From: Granulicella sp.
GTDB lineage: Bacteria; Acidobacteriota; Terriglobia; Terriglobales; Acidobacteriaceae
Reading direction: 5' to 3'
NCBI GenBank assembly: GCA_003133205.1
Contig: PKWK01000414.1
Span: 625 to 20,359, forward strand
DNA length: 19,735 bases
Part shown: positions 1 to 7,457 of the stretch, in pieces
Layout: each line of letters opens with the position of its first letter
Position numbering within the stretch: the stretch's first letter is position 1
Notes under the pieces: model-generated
What the model was told of the DNA's origin: nothing
What the model saw: the letters and a program-made list of their open reading frames with translations, nothing else
Database searches by the model: none
Program-made: the position numbers and the translations under genes

Positions 1-268
1 TTCAAATGCGATTGCCCTGCTCTTACCGGTCTTCTGCTTGACACCCCGAGTATAATTAAACATAGATAGAGACAGAATCCACCAGCCACAGGCTTGTGTC
101 TCCCCAAGCTACCAAAGAAACCATAAGTCCAGCGTTTTGAATATCTTGCAAATTATCCTATTTGTTTTCAAGATCTTGCAAATCCAATCGCCGGTAAGTG
201 GTTTGTTTGGAAGATTATGCACGAATCGATACCTAGGGGGTACACCTATGCCGGTGCCAATTCTCGCC
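1..268. other. Left-end stretch without a supported gene
   Basis: I see no convincing gene here. The only structure is a pair of near-identical 19-base elements at 135-153 and 165-183 (listed separately). The stretch lies downstream of the minus-strand dehydrogenase pair. It may include the 5' region of a minus-strand gene that continues off the left edge: a frame is open from an ATG at 63-61 to the window end, but it has no ribosome binding site and only 21 codons. Confidence 0.5.
135..184. repeat. 30-bp-spaced direct repeat, operator-like
   Basis: Two copies of a 19-base element (TTTTNAANATCTTGCAAAT) start at 135 and 165 and agree at 17 of 19 positions. The 30-bp step is close to three helical turns, so both copies would face the same side of the DNA. 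The second copy contains the perfect palindrome CAAGATCTTG (170-179). This pattern suits a paired protein-binding site. The regulated gene is not identified; it could lie off the left edge. Confidence 0.35.
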
Positions 269-1069
269 TCACTTCACCGCCACTGGAGTCACAGTAGCCC
301 GAGTCGATCCCGTAGAGATACCGCCATCGACCAGCAGCGTCTGTCCGGTAACGTAGCGACTGGCCTCAGAGGCAAGGAAGACAATCGGCCCGTCGAGGTC
401 GTGCGGCTCACCCGGACGCTTCGCCGGGATTCGTTCCACGAGGTAGTCCACCCAACCCTGGTCCTGATACAGCACCTCGTTCTGTGCCGTCCGAAACCAG
501 CCCGGAGCAAGGCAATTCACCGTGATGCCGTGCTTGCCCCAGTCAGCAGCAAGACTCATGGTCAGTTGTCGGATGCCGCCGCGACTAGCCCCATACGGAG
601 CCAGCCCGGGATAGCCGAAGACGCTGGTGACGGACCCGACGTTGATGATGCGGCCATAGCCGTGCGGAACCATACGCCGCGCGATCTGTTGTGCGACGAA
701 AAAGCTGCCGCGCAGATTCGTGTCCAGGATCAGGTTCCAGTCGTCCCACGTCACATCAAGCGCAGGCTTGCGCACATTGCAGCCCGCATTGTTGACGAGA
801 ATGTGGATCTGCCCGCACGCCGACTCGGCCTCGACTGCCAGGCGCTCAATGCTTGCCTGATCGCGAACGTCGAGTTCGAGCGGCATCGCCTTGCGTCCCA
901 TCGCTTCAATCTCTGCGACGAACGCGGACAAGTCACCGCGCTTGCGGCTGGTGAGAATCAGGTCGGCTCCAGCCTGCGCCAGAGCGCGTGCGAAGTATTG
1001 CCCAAGCCCTCGGCTAGCGCCGGTGACAAGTGCCGTCTGCCCGCTGAGATCGAAGAGTCGCTCGCTCAT
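269..1069 (-). CDS. SDR-family NAD(P)-dependent oxidoreductase
   Basis: This 266-residue protein is a classical short-chain dehydrogenase, most like gluconate 5-dehydrogenase (IdnO type), which interconverts a sugar acid and its keto form in the cytoplasm. Visible motifs are the nucleotide-binding TGASRGLG (16-23), NNAG (93-96), the catalytic serine region (S146), Y159, and the C-terminal GQTLLVDGG. The usual YxxxK reads YGASR, so the catalytic Lys is Arg163; the codon is clear at 581-583. The start ATG overlaps the stop of the upstream dehydrogenase (ATGA), so translation is probably coupled, which also fixes the start. The MDR plus SDR pairing resembles idnD/idnO of L-idonate metabolism, but the substrate cannot be read from the sequence. 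Family assignment is secure; the reaction is inferred. Confidence 0.93.
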   Translation of the reverse strand: MSERLFDLSGQTALVTGASRGLGQYFARALAQAGADLILTSRKRGDLSAFVAEIEAMGRKAMPLELDVRDQASIERLAVEAESACGQIHILVNNAGCNVRKPALDVTWDDWNLILDTNLRGSFFVAQQIARRMVPHGYGRIINVGSVTSVFGYPGLAPYGASRGGIRQLTMSLAADWGKHGITVNCLAPGWFRTAQNEVLYQDQGWVDYLVERIPAKRPGEPHDLDGPIVFLASEASRYVTGQTLLVDGGISTGSTRATVTPVAVK

Positions 1070-2118
1070 TTGCTGGCACCCGGCTCTCGTGGGTCCAGAA
1101 TGACCTTCATCAGATTCGGCTCGCGTGCATAGAGTCGTTCAAACCACTCCGGCCCATCGCGCAAAGGCGCGACGGCCGAAATCATAGGAGCAACCTTGAT
1201 CTTGCCGCTCGAAACCAGTTCCATCGCTTCAGGATATTCTCCCGCGGAAGCGCACGATCCCTGCAGACGTATCTGCCGCGTAACCACCTTCTGCAGCGGA
1301 AGGGACACCTCAGGTGCGATGTTGCCAACCAGCGTCACCGTTCCTCCCTTGCGCACGCAGTCGATCGCGGAAGCCACGGTTTCATTGCGTCCAACTGCTT
1401 CGAGCACCACATCGACTCCACGGCCGTTCGTGAGACGAAGAACCTCGCGGAGCAGATCCGCTCCGGAGACAAGCAGAGTCTCATCGGCTCCCAGATTTGC
1501 CGCCATCTTCAGTCGTGTACCGTCCACGTCCGCGACGAAGACTCGTGAGCAACCCGCCACGCGGGCAGCCTGGAGAATCAGCAACCCGATCATTCCGGCT
1601 CCGATGACTAGTGCAGTTTCGCCGTCCTCGATACATGAGAGCTTCACCGCATGCAATGCGACCGACACCGCCTCGAGCATCGCCGCCTCCGCGAACGACA
1701 AAGTTGGCGGCAATCGATACACAATATATTCCGGCACCGTGATGTACTCGGCAAAGGCGCCTGCCCTCCGGTACTCGCCGCAGGATACACCCACAACCTG
1801 GCGATCGTCGCAGAGGTTCACCTCACCGCGAAGGCAGAATTCACACTTGGCGCAGTACACCGTCGAGTCGAAGGTGACGCGGTCCCCGGGTGAAACTGAC
1901 CGTACGTCCGATCCCACCGCGGCAACGATCCCCGCAGCCTCATGCCCCATCACGATCGGCGGAATCCGCCGGCCCGAGGCTCCGTCGTATCCATGGACGT
2001 CGCTGCCGCAGATGCCGCATGCAGCCACCTGGACGAGAACATCCCTGGAGCCGCAGGTTGGAATGGGCAAGTCTTCGATGGCGAATTGCCTGTACTCCGA
2101 CAAAGTCAAAGCATTCAT
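1066..2118 (-). CDS. Zinc-dependent medium-chain alcohol/polyol dehydrogenase
   Basis: This 350-residue protein belongs to the zinc MDR family (sorbitol, threonine, L-idonate 5-dehydrogenase and galactitol-1-phosphate dehydrogenase relatives). It should oxidise a secondary alcohol of a sugar or polyol using NAD(P). Catalytic-zinc ligands are visible as C37 in GICGSD and the GHE motif (H59-E60). The structural-zinc cysteines are C89, C92, C95 and C103. The Rossmann motif GAGMIG is at 173-178, and an Asp at the end of the following strand (FVADVDG) suggests NAD over NADP. It is the first gene of a two-gene unit; its stop overlaps the start of the SDR gene. The ribosome binding site is weak (only a distant GAGG). 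The exact substrate is unknown. Confidence 0.93.
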   Translation of the reverse strand: MNALTLSEYRQFAIEDLPIPTCGSRDVLVQVAACGICGSDVHGYDGASGRRIPPIVMGHEAAGIVAAVGSDVRSVSPGDRVTFDSTVYCAKCEFCLRGEVNLCDDRQVVGVSCGEYRRAGAFAEYITVPEYIVYRLPPTLSFAEAAMLEAVSVALHAVKLSCIEDGETALVIGAGMIGLLILQAARVAGCSRVFVADVDGTRLKMAANLGADETLLVSGADLLREVLRLTNGRGVDVVLEAVGRNETVASAIDCVRKGGTVTLVGNIAPEVSLPLQKVVTRQIRLQGSCASAGEYPEAMELVSSGKIKVAPMISAVAPLRDGPEWFERLYAREPNLMKVILDPREPGASK

Positions 2119-2300
2119 ACTCTATGTTGCGAACCTCATTCGTTGACCCCAAAGGAGTCGGTGTTCCATGGACCATGCCACAAACCAGGGTATTCGACAA
2201 GTTCCTAGGACGCCACGAAAGCAAGATGGTTCCGCGGGGCCCACCTACGTGCAGGTAACCTAAGAGGCATCTTCCCGGGTCGTACGTGTAGCAGACTTTT

Positions 2301-2324
2301 GGATTGTGCCGCAAGGCACGATCC
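2301..2324 (-). terminator. Hairpin just downstream of the TPR gene
   Basis: An inverted repeat with a 10-bp stem (one G-T wobble) and 4-base loop lies 10 bases past the stop of the minus-strand TPR gene: GGATTGTGCC, GCAA, GGCACGATCC. There is no U-run on the minus-strand transcript, so if it terminates it is not a classical intrinsic terminator. The rest of 2119-2334 shows nothing recognisable. Confidence 0.4.
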
Positions 2325-2334
2325 GCATCAGCCG

Positions 2335-4632
2335 TTAGTTGAGCGTGTCCAACGCCGCGCTGGCATCTTTCCCGACTTTGCTGGCAGGTGCGAGCGCGGC
2401 CGCCTTTTTGAGATGCAATTGCGCATCAGTCTTGTCGTTCAGTTTGATATAGGTCATCCCCAGGTGGAAGTGCATGGAGGAATTATCCGGGTTAGCCCTC
2501 AGAGCTGACTCCAGGAGATCCCTCGCCGCCGTGTAGTTCTCCTTGTAGTAGTAGACCCAGGCCAGCGTGTCGGCTGTTTGCGGCGAGTCCGGCAGTTTGC
2601 GCCGCGCAGTCTGAGCCAGGGTAAGCGCAACATCCACGTTCTGACCGGATTCAACCATCAGATAAGCCAGGTTGTTGGACGCGACCGCATTGTCAGAGTC
2701 GAGTTGAAGCGTCTTCTTGTAGTAGTCCGTCGCTTTCGTCGTGTCGCCTTTTGCCTCATTGAGCGACGCCAGAAGGTTCATCGCATTGGGGTCGTTCGGG
2801 TGAGAGCCGATCCAGGTTTGCCAGACGGAGATTGCAGGGTCGACGTCTCCCATAGCCATTTCGGCCTGCGTATAGGTCTCTAGTGCGCCGGCGCTATTGG
2901 GATTGAGTTGCATCGCTTTTCGCGAATTATCCAGTGCGTTCTTGAAGTCCTTGGTCTGCAACTGAATGTACGCAAGCTGGTCCAAGAAACTGGCATTCCC
3001 GGGCTCCTTTGCAATCTGCGCCTGGACGCGCGCGAGCGCCTTCGCCGGCTCCTTTGCCTGCATGTCGAAGGCCAGCAGTAGTCCCAGGGCGCGAGCCGAG
3101 TTCGGGTCCTTCTCAAGAGCCTTCTCGAGCATCGCTTTGCCTTCTGGCATATGTCCTTCGGCGATCCGAAGCTGGCCCATTGCCAGATACGCGGAGGCGT
3201 AGTTCGGGTCGTTCTTCAGCACCGTCTGGTAGTCCGCTTCTGCCTTGGCAAAATCCTTCCGGCTCGCCTCAGCCGTGCCGCGCCACAAGTATGCAGGCGC
3301 ATAGTCCGGGTGCATTTGGATGGCTTTGTCTGCGACTTCGGACAGCATGGCTACGTCCTGGCGACCAATCGCGATGTTCGCCAACCCGTCCGCGGCCTCA
3401 AGGTTTCCCAGACTCAGTTTGGCAGCCTGCCGGTAGCTTGCCTCGGCGCCAGTCATGTCTCCCTTAATGGTCGCCACTCGACCCAGGAGAAGCTGCGTCT
3501 GCGCACTGTTCGGATTGTCCTTAACCGCCTTCTTCAGCAGAGCAAATGCATCGTCAGTTTTGCCGGTGTTCAGCAATAAGAGCGCATTGAGGGTCTGAAC
3601 CTCGGGATTGCCGGCATCGGTCTTGCTCAACTGATTCGCGACCGCCAGTGACTTGTCATACTCTTTTCTGTCAAAGAGGATCCGAGCGTAGGTCAGCTTA
3701 ATCGCAAAGCTCTTTGGGTACCTCGAATTAAAGTCCGCGAACACCGTCTCTGCGCGGTCTATCTGCCCCGAATGGCCGTAGTACCCCGCGAGCATCGTGC
3801 TCGCCGCCTCGTTGTCGGACATGTCCTCGACCGCCTGGTGCAGCGTCTGCTCGGCCTTCGCGGTGTCTTTTGACCTGATGTATAGCGCAGCCAAGGCTTC
3901 GCGAGCCTGCAGATTTTTTGGCGCGGCGCCGATCGCACTGTGATACTCCTGCTCCGCTCCCTGGAGGTCACCTTTTTTCTCGAGCAGTGCCGCCAGCAGA
4001 AGATGCGGCGTCGCGCTCTTCGCGTCAAGCGATGCGGCCTTGTGTAACTCCTGTTCTGCACTGCCCTCATCTGCGGGATTGACTGCTTCAAGCAACGCCA
4101 AGGCGCTGTGGAAGCCAGCCCGATTGGGATCAATCGAAAGGGCGTGCTGAATGTCTTTCAGCGCCTCGTCTTTATCGCCTTTCCTTTCCGCAATCGCGGC
4201 AAGCAAGGCGTAGGCATCCGCATAATTCGGATTGAGGGCCAGCACTGCCTTCGCCTGGGCTTCCGCCCGGTCGTTGGCCCGCCCCGCAAGGAGCATGTTT
4301 CCGAGGATGATGTGAGCTTCCAGATTCGTCGGGTCAAGATCCACCGCATGCAGCAGGTTCCCGTAGGCGGGCGCCAGGGTGTCCATCTTGATGTAGGTTT
4401 TGGCCAGCTCGAAGTACGCGGGTGCAAAGTTCTTATCCAGCTTGATCGCATTCGAGAACTGGATCGCGGCTTCCTTGTATTTGCCGCTGGACTCGTATCG
4501 CTTTCCACTTTCCAGGTATTTCTGCTTGCGCACGTTTGGATCGCGGTTGCAGCCGATTGTGAAAGCGAGTGTGAGCGACATAATCAGCGTTGCAGAGATT
4601 CGGGCGATCTGTACTTGGCGTTGTTCGAACAT
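2335..4632 (-). CDS. TPR-repeat lipoprotein, PrsT-like (exosortase/EPS locus)
   Basis: A 765-residue protein made almost wholly of tetratricopeptide repeats. After an N-terminal hydrophobic signal ending in TIGC (C28, a plausible lipobox cysteine), I can lay out 21 consecutive 34-35-residue TPR units with hardly any insert, leaving about 15 residues at the C terminus. Such a superhelix serves as a protein-binding scaffold. Large TPR proteins of this kind (PrsT) accompany exosortase and sigma-54 regulators in PEP-CTERM polysaccharide loci, so a periplasmic or outer-membrane scaffolding role in polysaccharide assembly is inferred. Unlike many locus partners it has no C-terminal PEP-CTERM. I chose the ATG at 4632 because AGGA lies 8 bases upstream; an ATG five codons earlier (4647) lacks a ribosome binding site. 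It is last in the exosortase-epsI-TPR unit. Confidence 0.85.
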   Translation of the reverse strand: MFEQRQVQIARISATLIMSLTLAFTIGCNRDPNVRKQKYLESGKRYESSGKYKEAAIQFSNAIKLDKNFAPAYFELAKTYIKMDTLAPAYGNLLHAVDLDPTNLEAHIILGNMLLAGRANDRAEAQAKAVLALNPNYADAYALLAAIAERKGDKDEALKDIQHALSIDPNRAGFHSALALLEAVNPADEGSAEQELHKAASLDAKSATPHLLLAALLEKKGDLQGAEQEYHSAIGAAPKNLQAREALAALYIRSKDTAKAEQTLHQAVEDMSDNEAASTMLAGYYGHSGQIDRAETVFADFNSRYPKSFAIKLTYARILFDRKEYDKSLAVANQLSKTDAGNPEVQTLNALLLLNTGKTDDAFALLKKAVKDNPNSAQTQLLLGRVATIKGDMTGAEASYRQAAKLSLGNLEAADGLANIAIGRQDVAMLSEVADKAIQMHPDYAPAYLWRGTAEASRKDFAKAEADYQTVLKNDPNYASAYLAMGQLRIAEGHMPEGKAMLEKALEKDPNSARALGLLLAFDMQAKEPAKALARVQAQIAKEPGNASFLDQLAYIQLQTKDFKNALDNSRKAMQLNPNSAGALETYTQAEMAMGDVDPAISVWQTWIGSHPNDPNAMNLLASLNEAKGDTTKATDYYKKTLQLDSDNAVASNNLAYLMVESGQNVDVALTLAQTARRKLPDSPQTADTLAWVYYYKENYTAARDLLESALRANPDNSSMHFHLGMTYIKLNDKTDAQLHLKKAAALAPASKVGKDASAALDTLN

Positions 4633-4688
4633 GGACGAGTTCCTCATCTTCTATCGTTCGTATCTTTCAAACTATCTATTCGATCGGT

Positions 4689-4717
4689 GGGCTGCACCGT
4701 TGCGGTGCCGCTAGCCC
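4689..4717 (-). promoter_or_regulatory. Bulged hairpin between epsI and the TPR gene
   Basis: The gap between the two minus-strand genes contains a stem-loop: an inner 6-bp stem (GCACCG / CGGTGC, 3-base loop) and an outer 5-bp stem (GGGCT / AGCCC), separated on one side by a 4-base bulge. It could be an RNA-processing or attenuation element that sets different levels for the processing genes and the TPR protein. No U-run is present. Function is a guess. Confidence 0.3.
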
Positions 4718-4734
4718 GAATAATTCCCCCGTAT

Positions 4735-5394
4735 TCAGTTCGGGATATATGCCGGCAGCAGGGGAGTGATCTGCTCGGCGAAGCCTATGGCGCGACTACG
4801 CGCGGCTGCTCTGTCCTCTCCCGGGTTGACGGGCGTGACAATTCGAACCAGAGCCTCATCGGAGCGGCCGAAGCGGATCGAGTCTGCCAGGGTATATAGC
4901 TTTGCCTGATAGTCGCTGGCAATGCTTCGCCCATGCAACTGGTACCAGTACAGGGCCTCTTCAGTCATAGCGCCGTTCGTGATGAGATAGTCTCCGACGC
5001 TGTACTTCTTGCCGGTGGCATCCGTCAGTTCGGTGACACCCGACGACAGGAAGGTCCATCCGGCACCGGGAAGGCAGTTCTGCGGAGAATGAATGGACTG
5101 CCCCGTTCGCTGCGTGGGGAAGTACCCTATATAAAGCCCGACCTGGGTGGGGTCGGCCAAGCCAGCCGAACCAGGTAACCGCGAATAGACCCGGTTGAGG
5201 AAGTCCCCCTTGCCGAGAATTGCCAGAGTTTCGGCGTCAATTGGGATGTCGGTTGCGGTGCGCGTTCCCATCTCGGACGGAAACTCGTTCAGCGGCCGGC
5301 TGGGCAGCACTTTGTCGACGTCCCCCCGCACATGCAACACCAGCGCGGTGAACGTCATTAGCAGGGCGACACACCAAAGTCGCAAAGACCTCAT
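4735..5394 (-). CDS. epsI: EpsI, exosortase-associated protein (DUF3485)
   Basis: This 219-residue protein has the EpsI signature: one N-terminal membrane segment (about residues 5-21) and a periplasmic domain with YFPTQRTGQSIHSPQNCLPG (residues 91-110), in which H102, S103, P104 and C107 stand before PGAGW. EpsI accompanies exosortases, either as a separate gene or fused to their C terminus, and is needed for exopolysaccharide production; its chemistry is not established. The start at 5394 is chosen because this ATG overlaps the exosortase stop (ATGA), implying coupled translation, whereas an upstream in-frame ATG at 5454 would overlap the exosortase by 60 bases and add 20 non-hydrophobic residues. 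Here EpsI is a separate protein, not a fusion. Confidence 0.9.
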   Translation of the reverse strand: MRSLRLWCVALLMTFTALVLHVRGDVDKVLPSRPLNEFPSEMGTRTATDIPIDAETLAILGKGDFLNRVYSRLPGSAGLADPTQVGLYIGYFPTQRTGQSIHSPQNCLPGAGWTFLSSGVTELTDATGKKYSVGDYLITNGAMTEEALYWYQLHGRSIASDYQAKLYTLADSIRFGRSDEALVRIVTPVNPGEDRAAARSRAIGFAEQITPLLPAYIPN

Positions 5395-6350
5395 GCCGCA
5401 TCCCTCCGGGTCCCCGTCGCTATCCCCATCGCCAAGTGGACAATGTAGAGGCATCCAAGCGAGACGAGAAACATCAGCCAGCCGGAGAACTCATGAAAGA
5501 ATCCCAACGCCTTCTCCGGGTCCCAATACTGTACGCATAGACCTGTGCCGAAGATTCGTGCCACATTGGCCGTGACCGCAATCGGGACGCTGGAGAGCGC
5601 AAGCACCACTCGCCGCCAGGTCGCCCGTTCCAGGAAGTAGCCGTAGATGACCGCGACGGTGAACAGGCTCATCAACGATCGAATGCCGCTACATGCCTCG
5701 GCGACCTCCAGCGGCATCGCAGGCAGCTGGATGATGTTGCCATCGCGCAGCACCGGGACTCGCGCCAGCGGGAGCAGGTCGCTGGCGAAGCGCGAAGCCA
5801 GCAACTGCAAGGGGAAAGTGATCTGATTGAAAAGGATGGTCGGAATCGGGATCGCGAGCAGCAGGACAAAGAAGACAAACTTCAAGCGGCCAAGCATCGC
5901 ATTGCCTAACAGAGTCCACACCAGGCCCGCGACCAGCAGGATAAACGAAGTGCGCTGCAGGAACAGGTCAGCGCCGAACACGCCTACCAGCAGTTCAAAT
6001 AGACCCAGGACAACCAGCGATGTGCCCGCCCAACTCGGCGCAATCGGGGTCTGGCGTAATTGCTGACGGTTGTCCCAAAGTAGAAATGCGGCGAAGAAGG
6101 GAATCAGGAAGCCATGTGAAAAGTCGGGCAGCTCGTACCAGTCCGTCACCAGTTTGACGGCAATTCTGTGATAAAGAAGTACCAAAAGTACGCCGAGCAA
6201 AACCACCGGCCCCCAGGCAATCGACCACGGCGCGCTCTGTTGCCCACCATTGCCGCAATCCGGACCGCCGCCCATGGAGGGTTGTTCCCGTGAGCCATGC
6301 GCGGGTATTGCGTCGGGAGGGATTACAGGGACCACGCTAGTCTGGTGCAT
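5391..6350 (-). CDS. Exosortase (PEP-CTERM-processing membrane protease/transpeptidase)
   Basis: A roughly 319-residue polytopic inner-membrane protein of the exosortase family, which cleaves PEP-CTERM tails and probably transfers the protein to another molecule. Numbered from the ATG at 6350, the family's catalytic residues are present: C220 in EACSGIRS, R265 in TANVARI and H286 in FFHEFSGW. About seven to eight hydrophobic segments run from residue ~48 to ~310; the first ~45 residues are polar and Gly/Pro rich. The DFSHGFLIPF stretch after the first segment is also typical. The start is uncertain: a TTG at 6365, ATG at 6350 and ATG at 6275 all lack a good ribosome binding site. It heads the exosortase-epsI-TPR unit, divergent from the polysaccharide operon. 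Gene company matches exosortase A (XrtA) systems; the subtype is inferred. Confidence 0.93.
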   Translation of the reverse strand: MHQTSVVPVIPPDAIPAHGSREQPSMGGGPDCGNGGQQSAPWSIAWGPVVLLGVLLVLLYHRIAVKLVTDWYELPDFSHGFLIPFFAAFLLWDNRQQLRQTPIAPSWAGTSLVVLGLFELLVGVFGADLFLQRTSFILLVAGLVWTLLGNAMLGRLKFVFFVLLLAIPIPTILFNQITFPLQLLASRFASDLLPLARVPVLRDGNIIQLPAMPLEVAEACSGIRSLMSLFTVAVIYGYFLERATWRRVVLALSSVPIAVTANVARIFGTGLCVQYWDPEKALGFFHEFSGWLMFLVSLGCLYIVHLAMGIATGTRRDAA

Positions 6351-6430
6351 GAGAGTGAGCTTCAACCTGCAGTTTCAATGCCTATCGGATTATCGCATGG
6401 GTCGCGCTCGCCTGAACCCGTATCGGCCGG

Positions 6431-6499
6431 ACTTAAGTGGATCAACCGTGCACACTTAAGTGGAATAACAACAATGCGGTACATGGAATAAGCTTGCCC
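6431..6499. repeat. Decaying 23-bp-period tandem repeat
   Basis: ACTTAAGTGGA occurs at 6431 and again at 6454. TGGAATAA follows at 6461 and 6484, with the variant TGGATCAA at 6438, so three units step by exactly 23 bp. The core ACTTAAGT is a perfect palindrome in the first two units, extended to CACTTAAGTG (6453-6462) in the second. Spacing of about two helical turns fits cooperative binding of a dimeric regulator. Confidence 0.5.
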
Positions 6500-6579
6500 A
6501 AAGACAGGAAAAGTGATTCTCTTTTCTTGATGTGGTTGTAGCAGGTACCAACCGTGTTCGCGGCCCGAAATTGTCGTCG

Positions 6580-6593
6580 TTTACAGGTGTAAA
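6580..6593. promoter_or_regulatory. Palindromic operator-like site
   Basis: TTTACA, two bases, then TGTAAA forms a perfect 6-bp inverted repeat (14 bp in all). It lies 211 bases upstream of the export lipoprotein gene and about 110 to 140 bases upstream of the weak sigma-54-like sites, a position where sigma-54 activators such as PrsR typically bind. The binding protein is not known from sequence. Confidence 0.35.
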
Positions 6594-6803
6594 ATCACAG
6601 GCATGCGTCTCAAACGTCCAGGGTCGGATTATATCCATCGCTGTTGGCTCAAGAAAACCCGCATTGGCCGTCTTGGAATCCAACGTGCCGTCACCCTCAA
6701 AACGGGCAATTTTCCGGCAAACTCTTGATCCAACGGAATCTCAATCCGGTGCCTCACGCAGAAGAAGTGGCCGCAACCGGCCGAGAAAAGAATCGGTAGG
6801 AAT

Positions 6804-7457
6804 ATGAGACTTCTTCGCTGTACCCTCTTTTCGATCTGCCTCCTCCCGGCTATTGCAACTGGCTGCGCCCAGCAACCGGGGGGCAAGCCCGTACTGAGCG
6901 CCCAACCGGCCGATTCAACCCCGCCGCCGCCTCTAGTGACCGCCGTTCCCCCAGCCGCGGGGCCGGTGGATGTGTCTCCCAATTACGTCATCGGTGCGGA
7001 CGACTCTATCCAGGTGACGGTGTGGAAGGAGGGGCAACTCTCCGGTAACCTGACCGTCCGGCCAGATGGAAAGATCTCGCTCCCGTTGATCAACGACGTC
7101 ATCGCGGCCGGATTTACCCCAATGCAACTCGCCGCAGATCTCACGGCTCGGCTGACGAAGTTCGTCACTGATCCGGTGGTCAGTGTCAGCGTGCTCGCGG
7201 TCAACAGCAAGCGCATCTTCATGGCGGGAGAGATCGGACGCCCGGGACCGCTTTCCCTTACTCCAGGCATGACGATTCTGCAGGCGATCTCGACCGCCGG
7301 CGGGCCCAGCGTGTATGCCAACAAGAAGCACATGTACATTCTGCGTGGGGATTCCAGCAAACAACAGAAGATTCCCTTTGATTACACAAAGGCGATGAAG
7401 AAGGGGGACATGCAGGGCGTTACACTGCTTCCCGGCGACACTGTCGTGGTCCCATGA
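6804..7457 (+). CDS. Polysaccharide export lipoprotein (Wza-like, XrtA-system type)
   Basis: A 217-residue outer-membrane polysaccharide export protein. The signal peptide ends in ATGC, with C21 as likely lipidated residue, followed by a Pro-rich linker (residues 27-56). The polysaccharide-export domain spans about 59-130 (YVIGADDSIQVTVWKEGQLS, later VRPDGKISLPLI), and an SLBB domain follows at about 137-185 (FMAGEIGRPGPL, TILQAISTAGG). It is short compared with E. coli Wza, as usual for the exosortase-linked family, and lacks Wza's C-terminal barrel helix; the adjacent barrel gene may supply the outer-membrane pore. It is the first gene of the operon; AGGA lies just before the ATG. Its stop overlaps the next start (ATGA). 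Confidence 0.92.
   Translation: MRLLRCTLFSICLLPAIATGCAQQPGGKPVLSAQPADSTPPPPLVTAVPPAAGPVDVSPNYVIGADDSIQVTVWKEGQLSGNLTVRPDGKISLPLINDVIAAGFTPMQLAADLTARLTKFVTDPVVSVSVLAVNSKRIFMAGEIGRPGPLSLTPGMTILQAISTAGGPSVYANKKHMYILRGDSSKQQKIPFDYTKAMKKGDMQGVTLLPGDTVVVP

Larger units (their letters stand above)
6351..6803. promoter_or_regulatory. Divergent intergenic control region of exosortase and EPS operons
   Basis: This ~450-bp gap separates the two divergent units and should hold promoters for both. It contains a 23-bp-period repeat (6431-6499) and a 14-bp palindrome (6580-6593), listed separately. One weak sigma-54-like site reads toward the polysaccharide operon: GG at 6705-6706 and GC at 6717-6718, exactly 10 bases apart (GGGCA and GGCAA around them); a second has GG at 6675-6676 and GC at 6687-6688. 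Both match the -24/-12 consensus only partly. With two sigma-54 activators in the same locus, sigma-54 control is plausible but not shown. Confidence 0.4.

Noticed and set aside
38..56. TTGACA and TATAAT on the plus strand
   Set aside because: Perfect boxes, but the spacer is only 7 bases, so they cannot form one sigma-70 promoter.
1..63. Open minus-strand frame from ATG at 63 to the left edge
   Set aside because: Only 21 codons, no ribosome binding site and no recognisable motif; it cannot be told from chance.
137..1132. Long plus-strand open frame opposite the short-chain dehydrogenase
   Set aside because: Antisense shadow of a GC-rich gene with clear SDR motifs; the product has no domain-like sequence.
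4108..4899. Long plus-strand open frame opposite the TPR gene and epsI
   Set aside because: It spans two well-supported genes on the other strand and encodes no recognisable protein.
6368..6383. Sigma-54-like AGGCA...CTGCA on the minus strand toward the exosortase
   Set aside because: Correct spacing and fair matches, but transcription would start only about 7 bases before the likely ATG, or within the frame if the TTG start is used.
6484..6497. Sigma-54-like TGG...TTGC on the plus strand
   Set aside because: The GG-to-GC spacing is one base too short, and sigma-54 promoters tolerate this poorly.
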